A stretch of DNA of 30,786 nucleotides from the NCBI GenBank assembly GCA_002392835.1, contig DGHX01000165.1:3590-34375 (forward strand), read 5' to 3'. The notes under the pieces were generated by a model. That model worked only from the letters and a program-made list of their open reading frames with translations. It was not told the DNA's origin and made no database searches. Source of the stretch: Prevotella sp. UBA3837 (GTDB lineage: Bacteria > Bacteroidota > Bacteroidia > Bacteroidales > Bacteroidaceae). Below, one piece after another: positions 15,074 through 22,953 of this stretch (position 1 is its first letter; each line of letters starts with the position of its first letter). Both the position numbers and the translations under genes were made by a program.

Positions 15074-16585
15074 CTACTTTGCACCTAAGCGCTGCAGGCC
15101 GTTGTTGGCGCGTTCGAGAATGACGCTGTTGCCGGCCAGCTGTGCCCAGTCGCGGGCCATGATGAGGAACTTGCGGCTCTTCTCCTCGTTGCGCTGGTAA
15201 ATCTTGTTAGGCACCTCGTAGTAGCAGGCCAGGCGGTAGGCGGCCTCGGCGTTGAGGCTGGCCTGCGTGCTGTCCTTCAGGTCGAGCATCTTGCTGAACA
15301 GGCCCACGGCGATGCCGGTCCACTTCTCGTTCTTGGGCAGGAACTTGCTGTCGCCATCCTGGTAGATGTCGATGCCGAGCAGAGCCTTGCGCTTGACGCT
15401 GATGGAGTCGGAATACCAGCCGTAGGTGTGAGCCATCTCGTAGATGGCGGGCACGTAGTTGGCACCGCTGAGGCTGTCCATGAGTGCCATGCCCGCCTGC
15501 AGCGAGTCGACGTCGTTCATGTTCATGCGTGTGATGGCCTGCTCATAAGCCACCTCGGGGGCAATGCGCGGGGCCTCGAGAATCTTTACCTCGGGATCGC
15601 CCTTGAAGAGGAAGGCAGCACCGACGCCGAGGAGCAGGGCGCAGAGGGCTATGATGCCGATGATGAGTCCCGTCTTCTTGGGCTTCAGCGGGTACTGGCG
15701 TGCTGCTGCTGCGCGGCTGATGTATTCGGCCGTGGGGCGTTTCGCTGGGTCGGCGTCGAGGCAGGCCAGGATGAGGCGCTGCACGTCGGCGGGTATCGAC
15801 TCGGGCATGGCGGGCACGGTGTCGGGCTTCTCTACCTGCACCCAGCCGCCCTCCTCGCCGAAGGGCACGTTGCCGGTGAGCATCTCGTAGAGCATGGCGC
15901 CGAAGGCCCACACATCGCTGGCCGGGCTCGACTCGGCACCCTCGTGGTAGCGTTCGGGAGCCATGTAGGCCATGGTGCCGCTGCGCTCCTCCTCCTCGAA
16001 GGTGTCGCCGTGGGTGCCGCCGCTCTTGGCGCTGATGCCGAAGTCGGTGATGGAGTAGTACTGGTTGTCGTCGATGAGGACGTTGCCGGGCTTGATGTCC
16101 TGGTGGATGATGGGCGGGGTGAGTGCGTGCAGGTAGGCCAGGCCGCTGCTGACGTCGCCAATGAATTTCCACGTGTCGTCAGGGTCGCCAATCTTGCCGA
16201 TGAGGCGCTCTGCGGACCCGTTCTTGCAGTAGGGCAGCACCAGGTAGGGGATTTCCTTGAAGATGCTGAAGTGGGTGGGGTGGATGAGGTTCGTGTGGTG
16301 GCAGTTGAACACAATCATGTACTCGTCGCGGAAGTGCTGCTCACCTTCGATGTCGAGGGCGTTCAGCGGGCGGTACACCTTGATGGCCACGATGAGGCCC
16401 AGCTGGTCTATCTGCTCGTCGGTCATCTTGCTCAGGTCACCCACGCTGGCAGCATCGGCAACGGTGTTCATGTCGAGCGCCAGCCACACGTCGGCGGTGC
16501 CGCCGCTGGTGCTCAGGGGGCGAATCATCCTATAGTGGCCGTCGAAAGCTTTGCCGCTGGCGGCGTAAAGTTCTATGTCTAACAT
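15074..16585 (-). CDS. Membrane-anchored Ser/Thr protein kinase
   Basis: A 503-residue Hanks-type kinase. The kinase domain (about 15-290) shows an unusual glycine loop (STSGGTADVW), VAIK with Lys69, HQDIKPGNVL with catalytic Asp163, TDFG (181-183), an acidic activation segment with four glutamates (197-200), and APE (210-212). The catalytic Arg of HRD is Gln, so it is a non-RD kinase. One transmembrane helix follows (about 305-327). The outer part (330-503) looks like helical TPR/Sel1-type repeats (LNAEAAYRLACYYEV). The kinase domain is therefore cytoplasmic with a periplasmic helical sensor, as in PpkA-like T6SS kinases. Likely targets are FHA-bound or baseplate proteins of the operon, by inference. 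Confidence 0.9.
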   Translation of the reverse strand: MLDIELYAASGKAFDGHYRMIRPLSTSGGTADVWLALDMNTVADAASVGDLSKMTDEQIDQLGLIVAIKVYRPLNALDIEGEQHFRDEYMIVFNCHHTNLIHPTHFSIFKEIPYLVLPYCKNGSAERLIGKIGDPDDTWKFIGDVSSGLAYLHALTPPIIHQDIKPGNVLIDDNQYYSITDFGISAKSGGTHGDTFEEEERSGTMAYMAPERYHEGAESSPASDVWAFGAMLYEMLTGNVPFGEEGGWVQVEKPDTVPAMPESIPADVQRLILACLDADPAKRPTAEYISRAAAARQYPLKPKKTGLIIGIIALCALLLGVGAAFLFKGDPEVKILEAPRIAPEVAYEQAITRMNMNDVDSLQAGMALMDSLSGANYVPAIYEMAHTYGWYSDSISVKRKALLGIDIYQDGDSKFLPKNEKWTGIAVGLFSKMLDLKDSTQASLNAEAAYRLACYYEVPNKIYQRNEEKSRKFLIMARDWAQLAGNSVILERANNGLQRLGAK

Positions 16586-16593
16586 CTATATGT

Positions 16594-16620
16594 GATTTGA
16601 GATTTGAGGTTTGAGATTTT
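16594..16620. repeat. 7-bp tandem repeat GATTTGA
   Basis: Three full units (GATTTGA, GATTTGA, GGTTTGA) and a partial unit lie just upstream of the kinase start codon. Tract-length changes here would alter the kinase leader. Confidence 0.6.
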
Positions 16621-16653
16621 GTATAGTTATGTCGTCTTGTGAACTGTCAGTGA

Positions 16654-16688
16654 AGCATTAAGCATTAAGCATTATGCATTAAGCATTA
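16654..16688. repeat. 7-bp tandem repeat AGCATTA
   Basis: Five consecutive 7-bp units (AGCATTA three times, TGCATTA, AGCATTA). The last unit contains the stop codon of the GH73 gene (16686-16688), so the tract begins at that stop and continues into the gap before the kinase gene. Confidence 0.8.
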
Positions 16689-17660
16689 TTTCAGCCTGAG
16701 CTTGTCGCCGGTGTAGAGCTTCTCGTCGATGTCGCGGTCGTTCATCTTGGCCAGGTTGACCAGCTTGATGCCGAACTGCTGCGAAATGCCGTACATGGTG
16801 TCGCCCTCGCGCACGGTGTAGAAGTCCTTCGGGCCGGTGTACTTCTTCTTCTTCTTGTCAAGGAATATGATGTCGCCCTCGTGCAGGTCCTCTTCCACCA
16901 CCACCTCGTTGAACTCCAGCAGCTGGTCCTTCGGGATGTCATACTGCATGGCGATGGTGGAGAGTGTGGTGCCGGGGTAGAGGATGGTGCAGGCCACGTC
17001 GTTGATGTCGACCACGAAGCGCTCCACGGCGCTCTTCACCGTCTGCTCCTCTTCGCTCTGCTCCTCTTCGTCCATCTGGCAGTCGTCGTCGAAGGTGGGC
17101 GGTGCCGACTCGCGGGTCTGGCGCACCACGACGGTCTTGCCCGGGCGCAGCTTCACGCCGCCGTTGACGGCGTAGATCTTGTAGGTGTCGATGAATCCGA
17201 TGAGGGCCACGGCGTAGTTCTTCGCCGTGGCATAGCCGCAGCGCTGCAGGCCGATGGCCCAGCCGCGGTAGTCGTAGATGCTCTTCGAGAAGAGCGAGCG
17301 GTAACGTGGGGCGAGGAGCACCTTCGAGTGGTCCTCGAAGGATTCGGAGGCTGAGGCATAGACGCGGAACGAGCTCTTCTGCGGCTCGTCGTCCCATGCC
17401 TTGTACACGCTGCCGCTCCAGCCGCCCAGCGCCTTCACGCCGAAGTGGTTGTTGGAGTTGCGCGTCAGTCCGCTCTTGCCGGCGCCGCTCTCCAGGATGC
17501 CCTGGGCCAGCGTGATGGTGGCGGGTATGCCATGGCGCCGCTGCTGCTCCAGGGCGATGCCCTTGTACTTCTCAATATAGGCCAGGATGTCGCTGGCCGA
17601 CTGTGCGCGGGTCTGCAGGCCCATGCACAGGAGAAGGAATAATATAATAATGTGTCTCAT
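16686..17660 (-). CDS. Secreted GH73 N-acetylglucosaminidase with LysM domain
   Basis: The 324-residue protein has a signal peptide (1-20, ending TRAQ). A GH73 mannosyl-glycoprotein endo-N-acetylglucosaminidase/FlgJ-like domain follows (about 25-165) with LAQGILESGAGKSGL carrying catalytic Glu57, plus NNHFGVKA and KNYAVALIGFIDTYKIY. Then come an acidic linker (190-205, DEEEQSEEEQ), a LysM-like stretch (about 225-268) and a clear LysM (about 281-322, YTVREGDTMYGISQQFGI). It cleaves and binds peptidoglycan in the periplasm. In this operon it may open the wall for a secretion apparatus, though a housekeeping role is possible. I chose the ATG at 17658-17660 because it starts the signal peptide. 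It follows the preceding stop by 13 bases. Confidence 0.88.
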   Translation of the reverse strand: MRHIIILFLLLCMGLQTRAQSASDILAYIEKYKGIALEQQRRHGIPATITLAQGILESGAGKSGLTRNSNNHFGVKALGGWSGSVYKAWDDEPQKSSFRVYASASESFEDHSKVLLAPRYRSLFSKSIYDYRGWAIGLQRCGYATAKNYAVALIGFIDTYKIYAVNGGVKLRPGKTVVVRQTRESAPPTFDDDCQMDEEEQSEEEQTVKSAVERFVVDINDVACTILYPGTTLSTIAMQYDIPKDQLLEFNEVVVEEDLHEGDIIFLDKKKKKYTGPKDFYTVREGDTMYGISQQFGIKLVNLAKMNDRDIDEKLYTGDKLRLK

Positions 17661-17673
17661 ACAGTGTGTGTCT

Positions 17674-19263
17674 TTAATTTGAAATGACCCATTGCTCGGG
17701 AGCACGGGTGTCGGCGCTGAACTTCACTCCCACCTTCACCACGCGGCGGCCGTCGGTGCGGTAGGGCAGGGCATAGTCGCCACTATCAATCTGCTGCAGG
17801 GCCTCCTCGGCGGTGCCGCTGACCTTCAGCTCGAAGACGTAGGTCGTGGCGGGCATCTCCACCACCAGGTCGGTGCGCCCACGGTGGCACTTCACCTGCG
17901 TGCGGGCGTAGACGTTGAGCATGGAGAAGATGAGGTAGAGGGTGTATTCGTAGAAGCCCTCGCGGGTGGCGGCCTCCTCCAGTTTCTTCTTGAAGCCCTC
18001 GACGTAGGGCAGCGAGGCCATGTAGGCCTGCATCTCGCGCAGGGCCAGGTCTATGTCGTCCTTACGCAGTGCTTTCCAAAACTTCACTGCAAAGCCGCTC
18101 TGAACGTCGCCGCCGTTCATGCCGATATAGGCGGGCAGCAGCCCCTCGGTGTAGCCGATGCGCACCTCCTGGTTGGGAATGGACAGAGTGTATTCCTGAG
18201 ATTCTCTGTCGTAGCCCTTGATGGTGATGTAACCACTCTGGTAGAGCAGCGGTAGGGCGGTGGTCATAGCCTCGGTGGGCTTGTCGAAGGCCGATGCTGG
18301 CTGTTCGAGTCTCTCCATGTCCGTGATGTCGGTGCGGAAGTGCTGCATCTGGCGGATGAGGAATGAGGGCGTACCACTGTCAAACCAGTAGGCACCGGTT
18401 CTCTTACTGTCGAAAGCCTTGATAAGGCTATAGGGATTATAGATGTCGGGCGAGACGTCGGCAAAGTGGTATCCGTCATAGTGCTCCTTCAGCCGTTGGT
18501 GCATCTGTTCGGGAGTGATGCCGTTGGCCTCGGCCATCAGCTCAATGTCGGGGGCCAGCGTGGTGGTGAGCTCCTGCTCGGTGATGCCGCAGATAGCGGC
18601 ATATTCGGGCAGCATGCTGATGTCGTAGAGGTTGTTGATGGTGGAGAAGATACTGAGCTGCGAGAACTTCGTGATGCCGGTGATGAAGCAGAAGCGCAGC
18701 ATGGGGTCGAGCATCTTCAGAGGTGAGTAGAACTCCTGCATCACGCGACGGATGTCGGCCAGCAGACCTTCTTCGTGCAGCACGTCGAGCAGCGGTGCAT
18801 CGTATTCGTCGATGATGATGGTCACCGGCATGTGTGTTTGCTCGTATGCTTTCTGCGTCAATGACCACAACATCTTACCTGGACTGGGGGCATCGCTGGC
18901 ATCCACACCATATTTCTTTGCCAGGGGGTTCATCAGCCACATCAGCGTCTCCTCCAGCTTTTCTGCCGAAGGCTGATTCTTGGCCATGCTCAGTTCCAGG
19001 TGAAGCACGGGGTACTGCTGCCACTGCTGTTCCAGCTGCATCACCTTCAAGCCGCGGAACAGCTCCTTGTCAGCGTTGAAAAATGAATGGAAGGTGCTGC
19101 TGAGCAGCGACTTGCCGAAACGGCGGGGCCGTGACAGGAACACATACTTATACCTGTCCTGAAGCTGCCACATCAGGTCCGTCTTGTCGACATACACGCA
19201 CCGGCGGTTGATGACCTCCGAAAACGTCTGTATGCCTATGGGGTAGTAGCGTGTTGCTGTCAT
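17674..19263 (-). CDS. AAA-ATPase-like / PD-(D/E)XK nuclease-like protein (AAA-ATPase_like, DUF1703 type)
   Basis: The 529-residue protein has the usual N-terminus of this large Bacteroidota family (RYYPIGIQTFSEVI, then YVDKTDLMWQL). A P-loop-like RPRRFGKSLL lies near residue 45 and a Walker-B-like TIIIDEYDAPLLD near 150. The C-terminal nuclease fold has RTDLVVEMP...YVFELKVSG (Asp, then Glu-x-Lys). The family is thought to act as mobile or defence-related elements, but its function is not established. Its own consensus promoter overlaps the alternative ATG at 19296, which fixes the start at 19263. It separates the T6SS-like genes from the glucosaminidase and looks like a later insertion into the operon. 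Confidence 0.83.
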   Translation of the reverse strand: MTATRYYPIGIQTFSEVINRRCVYVDKTDLMWQLQDRYKYVFLSRPRRFGKSLLSSTFHSFFNADKELFRGLKVMQLEQQWQQYPVLHLELSMAKNQPSAEKLEETLMWLMNPLAKKYGVDASDAPSPGKMLWSLTQKAYEQTHMPVTIIIDEYDAPLLDVLHEEGLLADIRRVMQEFYSPLKMLDPMLRFCFITGITKFSQLSIFSTINNLYDISMLPEYAAICGITEQELTTTLAPDIELMAEANGITPEQMHQRLKEHYDGYHFADVSPDIYNPYSLIKAFDSKRTGAYWFDSGTPSFLIRQMQHFRTDITDMERLEQPASAFDKPTEAMTTALPLLYQSGYITIKGYDRESQEYTLSIPNQEVRIGYTEGLLPAYIGMNGGDVQSGFAVKFWKALRKDDIDLALREMQAYMASLPYVEGFKKKLEEAATREGFYEYTLYLIFSMLNVYARTQVKCHRGRTDLVVEMPATTYVFELKVSGTAEEALQQIDSGDYALPYRTDGRRVVKVGVKFSADTRAPEQWVISN

Positions 19264-19293
19264 CGGTTCTCTCGTTTCCTCGTGTTCAGCCTG

Positions 19294-19325
19294 CAAAGAT
19301 ACGATGTTTTTTCCGATTGTGCAAA
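19294..19325 (-). promoter_or_regulatory. Promoter of the AAA-ATPase-like gene
   Basis: On the minus strand TTTG (19325-19322), exactly 20 bases, then TATCTTTG (19301-19294): a full Bacteroidota consensus. Transcription would start near 19288, just ahead of the ATG at 19263. It may also drive the downstream glucosaminidase, kinase and phosphatase genes. Confidence 0.7.
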
Positions 19326-19341
19326 TATTTAAGGGTTTTTA

Positions 19342-20550
19342 TTAACTGAACTTCTTGTCCCAATATTCAAAGCCGTATGCAAAGATTTGAACACCTACGG
19401 TGCGCTTCTCCTCGACCCACTGTGTGGCCTCCCATGCCTTGTTGCCAAGGTATTCGCCGAAGTTGCTGAGGCCCGTCATGATCCAGTCGCCAATGCCTTT
19501 CCCTGTAAGCCCCACAACAATCAAGTCTACCACCGCTATGACAATGGCCACGATAGCGACGACGAGTCCTACAGTTGATGCTGCTACTCCTGCTGCTACA
19601 AGGGCCATTCCCAGTAATTCTACGATGACCATTATAATGACAGCTCCAATAAAACTCTTTAAGTTACTAAAGAATTCTTTTTTATAGTACTCAGTGTCGT
19701 TACCACTTATTGCTGCAATAATCCATCTGATGAGGTAATAAACCATGGGAATGCCTGCAAGGACGAGGCCTGCTACTCCTCCGCCTTTTCCTGACTTTGT
19801 TGCAGACTTCGTAAGATTCTTGATTTCAGCTTGAGGATTTGTCTTGAACTTGTTCAGCAGGCGGGTGGAATAGTCCTTAATGGGTTTTATGAATTCATTT
19901 ACCTTTCCTGCCACGAGATTGGCCAGTCGCTTGGCATCAGCAACGGCCTTTTGGGCAAGCTGGACAATTTTGGGAAATAAGTCTTTTATTTTTGTCCATC
20001 CCACGTCCAGCATGCGCTTTCCGACGGGGAGCTTTGACACTTCATCCAAGATGGAGTAGAAATCTTGGAAGATGCCATATAGGTTGTTTTGATAATTCTG
20101 CTTGAAATATTCCAGTGTGAATCCTTGGTCATCATTACCTTTGGCGGCCTTGACTGATGTCTCTGAAAAGCTTCTTGGGCTTTGGACGTATGCTGCTCTG
20201 CCGATGGTGTAGTTGGCAATCTCGTGATATCCCTGGTCGGCATACGTCATGTAGGGGTTGTAGCCCCTTGCCACATTGGGGTTGGCGGAATAGCCGCGCT
20301 GGCACTCATAGAATTTCGACATGATGAGCGACTGTGTGCTCGCGTCCAGGTCGCCACTGCCTATCTTCCCAGTGAACGTAGCCTGGAACCCTTTCACGGC
20401 ATTACGTGTGCGAGGGCCAAAGATGCCGTCTACTTTGATATAGTCCCAGCCGTAGTGGTAGGTGTTACGGATGTAGTTCAGCTTGTCCTGGTACATGCGT
20501 ATCTCGTCGCCTCTTTCGTAGGGAGGATTGTGCCTGTAATGATAGTCCAT
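19342..20550 (-). CDS. Peptidoglycan-binding-domain protein with hydrophobic C-terminal hairpins, candidate effector or anchor
   Basis: The 402-residue protein lacks a signal peptide. Residues about 15-75 form a PG_binding_1 domain (MYQDKLNYIRNTYHY, then VDGIFGPRTRNAVKGFQ). Residues 140-250 are predicted helical and Lys-rich. Three strongly hydrophobic segments follow (about 257-282, 300-322, 324-350), the last two forming a small-residue-rich hairpin. The last 50 residues are amphipathic (GKGIGDWIMTGLSNFGEYLGN). Its codons are clearly more AT-rich than those of its neighbours, a sign of different origin. A leaderless protein with a wall-binding domain and a membrane-active end, directly after TssF, fits a secreted pore-forming cargo or an apparatus anchor. 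The start at 20548-20550 is chosen because upstream residues in this frame are an antisense-like arginine/histidine run overlapping tssF. Confidence 0.75.
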   Translation of the reverse strand: MDYHYRHNPPYERGDEIRMYQDKLNYIRNTYHYGWDYIKVDGIFGPRTRNAVKGFQATFTGKIGSGDLDASTQSLIMSKFYECQRGYSANPNVARGYNPYMTYADQGYHEIANYTIGRAAYVQSPRSFSETSVKAAKGNDDQGFTLEYFKQNYQNNLYGIFQDFYSILDEVSKLPVGKRMLDVGWTKIKDLFPKIVQLAQKAVADAKRLANLVAGKVNEFIKPIKDYSTRLLNKFKTNPQAEIKNLTKSATKSGKGGGVAGLVLAGIPMVYYLIRWIIAAISGNDTEYYKKEFFSNLKSFIGAVIIMVIVELLGMALVAAGVAASTVGLVVAIVAIVIAVVDLIVVGLTGKGIGDWIMTGLSNFGEYLGNKAWEATQWVEEKRTVGVQIFAYGFEYWDKKFS

Positions 20551-20597
20551 GGCTTTACGGTTTTCGGTTGTCGTAATTCTAAATAAAAAAGTAGTGC

Positions 20598-22388
20598 TCA
20601 GTCGTCCAGGTCTTTCAGTGTGATGACGATGGGCATGGCGATGCAGGATCGGTTGCGTATGCGCTGCTCCAGCAGGCGGTCGAGGGCTACTGCCTCGGCA
20701 TGGTCGTAGTTCTTGTGGTCCTTGAACTCGATGTCGATATACAGTCCGCGCTGCAGATGGCTGCCTCCGGCAGCTCCTTCGATGGCCATGTTGATGATGA
20801 TGCGGCGGAACTCCTCCTTGCCGAACTCGTTGATGAGCTCCTTGCGCAGGAAGGCGTCGATGTCCATGCGGGTGTAGAGTCGGTCGTTGGTGAGCGAGTA
20901 GTAGCGCAACTGCTCGTAGCGCTCGTCGGCGGTAGCCTTGTCGGTGCCGCCCATGGCCGAGACGAGCACCTGAGCCTCTTGCTCCACTGCCGGCATGTCG
21001 GTGCACTCCATCTTGTCGCCGCTGCGGGGGGAGTTGCCTATGCGGCCCATGGTGGTGATGTAGGTCACCTTCGTTGACGAGGTGCTCTGCATCTGGTTCA
21101 TCGTCTTCATCACAAAGGTGCCGCTGTCATACTTGAAGGTATCGTTCTGCTTGCCCACGCTCTTGCCCAGGCGGTTGATGGTCTCACGCAGGTTCTTGAG
21201 TACCTCGCCGTCCTTGATGCCGTTGTACTCGATGAAGGCGTAGTAGTCGTCGATGAAGCGGTTGTAGAGGTTGCGCACGTCGCGGTATAGGTCGCCGTTG
21301 TTGTAGCAGCGGGCGTCGAAGTCGCGTATCAGGATCTCTTCGCCGTTCATGTTGAAACCCTGGTCGTGGGCCGTGGTGCTGGTCTCGAGGATACGCAGGA
21401 AGAAGGCACCCTCCTGGCTTTCGAGCTTTGCCACGGGCTGGGCCTGTGTAAGCATGAGTGAGCAGATGTCGACATTGGTGACGGGCAGCACGTTGAGTTC
21501 TACCACCACGTCGTCGGGCACCACGTAGCCCTCAGGGAAGTCGAGGCGGAGCCAGATGGTGGCGGGGTCGAAGAGGTCGAGCACCTCGCTCTCCAACCAC
21601 TGCTGGAAGACCTTGGGGAACTGCCGCGGCTTGAAGATGTCGCGGTCTATCGTCTTGTCGGTGATGTAGAGCAGGCAACCATCGGTGATGTTGAGCAGGC
21701 TGTCCTTCCAGTTCTCGATGAGTGAGAAGAACTCCGGCGATGACTGTTGCGCGTCGAAGGGCTCAGCCATCTCGATGTTCTCCATGGAGCGCATCGACGA
21801 GAACTCCAGCTCCTGGTTGGAGGTGGCCATGTAGACGTGTTCGGGCTGAATGCCGTTGGTGCCACGGATGAGCATCGACAGGCCGTTCATCGAGTTCACT
21901 TCGGCATTTGTCCTGATGCCTATCCACAGCTGGTTGGGGTTGTCCTTGTTCAGCTCGATGTCCATGGCATTCTCTCCCAGGCTCATGGTCCGGGAGTTGA
22001 GCAGGAAGATTCCTTTGTATGGCAGCATTGCCGTGTTGAACAGCGGTATGTAGTTCAGTGCACCCTTGCCATTAGGACTCTTGTAGGTAAACTCAGCACC
22101 CCCGCCTACGTTGCTCATGCCACCATCGGCCTTTGCCTCCAGTTGCAGCAGGCACACGGCAGGCGTGGCCTCCACCTTCTGGCGGGGAATGAAGTCGGTG
22201 CAGAAACGCTCTATAATACGCTCGGTGGCACCGTCAGCATATTCCTGCACTTTCAGTGACTCGCTGACCAGCGCCACGAGCATCATCTTGGTCACCGTGT
22301 CCATCTGGCTGAAGTCGATGGGCTGCGACGACATCTGCCCCAGTGCGATAACAGCTTCGTTTACTCTTTTCTGTAATTCAACGTCCAT
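20598..22388 (-). CDS. tssF: Type VI secretion baseplate protein TssF, Bacteroidota type
   Basis: The 596-residue protein is recognised as TssF from its pattern. An N-terminal helical part (KMMLVALVSESLKVQEYADG) leads into IIERFCTDFIPRQKVEATPA, matching the family's LE/ILERL...P...HA segment. A beta region opens GGGAEFTYKSPNG. NQLWIGIRTNAEVNSMNGLSM corresponds to the LWxGI...LNGLSxxF stretch of T6SSiii TssF, and the C-terminal part (VVVELNVLPV, LYIDIEFKD) is rich in beta strands. TssF forms, with TssG and TssE, the wedge of the contractile injection baseplate in the cytoplasm. The length fits the usual size of about 600. It lies 58 bases after tssE. Confidence 0.78.
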   Translation of the reverse strand: MDVELQKRVNEAVIALGQMSSQPIDFSQMDTVTKMMLVALVSESLKVQEYADGATERIIERFCTDFIPRQKVEATPAVCLLQLEAKADGGMSNVGGGAEFTYKSPNGKGALNYIPLFNTAMLPYKGIFLLNSRTMSLGENAMDIELNKDNPNQLWIGIRTNAEVNSMNGLSMLIRGTNGIQPEHVYMATSNQELEFSSMRSMENIEMAEPFDAQQSSPEFFSLIENWKDSLLNITDGCLLYITDKTIDRDIFKPRQFPKVFQQWLESEVLDLFDPATIWLRLDFPEGYVVPDDVVVELNVLPVTNVDICSLMLTQAQPVAKLESQEGAFFLRILETSTTAHDQGFNMNGEEILIRDFDARCYNNGDLYRDVRNLYNRFIDDYYAFIEYNGIKDGEVLKNLRETINRLGKSVGKQNDTFKYDSGTFVMKTMNQMQSTSSTKVTYITTMGRIGNSPRSGDKMECTDMPAVEQEAQVLVSAMGGTDKATADERYEQLRYYSLTNDRLYTRMDIDAFLRKELINEFGKEEFRRIIINMAIEGAAGGSHLQRGLYIDIEFKDHKNYDHAEAVALDRLLEQRIRNRSCIAMPIVITLKDLDD

Positions 22389-22446
22389 CTCTTAGGATTG
22401 AGAATTATATTGTTTGGATTCAAGGTTTGACATTCACCTGTTGCTT

Positions 22447-22953
22447 CTATCCCTTGTATCTCTTAACCACGGGCTCAACATAGAAGGTGACGATTTTGCG
22501 GTAGGGGCGACGCGTGCCCACACCGTCTTCGAGCATACCGTCGACGACGACATTCAGCTCATATTTCGAAGGCAGCTTCTTGCGGTGAGCCCCTTTGTCG
22601 TAGGCGGCCTCCAGCACGATGTTCACCGTTACGCTCTTCAGCATCGGCTCGTAGGTGGCCAGACTGTCGCGTATGCTGTCCTCGCATTCTTTCTTCGTGA
22701 TGTCGTTCTGCAGCATCCCCATGCCCATGGCGCCTCTGCCCCCCTGGCTGGCATTGAATTCGCGCTGGTGCACATTGCTGAATTCATGGTTCCAGTATTC
22801 GAAGCCGAAGTCGGGGTCGCCGGCAAAGCTGCCGCGCGGCGTGAACACCACCAGCTCCACCAGGTTGTCGAGCATGGCAAGGCGGTGTGGCAGGTCGCGG
22901 TTCAGGCGCAGCGAATCGCCCTCGTAGGTGACAGGTGTGCTGATGAAGCTCAT
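22447..22953 (-). CDS. tssE: Type VI secretion baseplate wedge protein TssE (gp25-like)
   Basis: The 168-residue protein carries the gp25/TssE core: ELVVFTPRGSFAGDPDFGFE (33-52) followed by YWNHEFSN, matching the family pattern of a Gly-x-x-x-x-x-Pro/Glu-x-Phe-Gly loop and W-x-H-x-F. DSIRDSLATYEPMLKSVTVN (about 92-111) is the usual helix of I-x-x-x-I-x-x-Y-E-P-R-L type, and RKIVTFYVEP closes the sheet. An insertion of Gly/Met-rich residues (71-80, GGRGAMGMGM) is unusual. It starts the contractile sheath on the baseplate in phage tails and T6SSs. Its ATG overlaps the tssK stop (ATGA), suggesting translational coupling. Confidence 0.82.
   Translation of the reverse strand: MSFISTPVTYEGDSLRLNRDLPHRLAMLDNLVELVVFTPRGSFAGDPDFGFEYWNHEFSNVHQREFNASQGGRGAMGMGMLQNDITKKECEDSIRDSLATYEPMLKSVTVNIVLEAAYDKGAHRKKLPSKYELNVVVDGMLEDGVGTRRPYRKIVTFYVEPVVKRYKG

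Noticed and set aside
19342..21006. Open frame of 554 codons continuing the peptidoglycan-binding gene back into tssF
   Set aside because: The first 150 or so residues are an Arg/His/Gly-rich alternative reading of tssF. The family-like protein starts at 20550.
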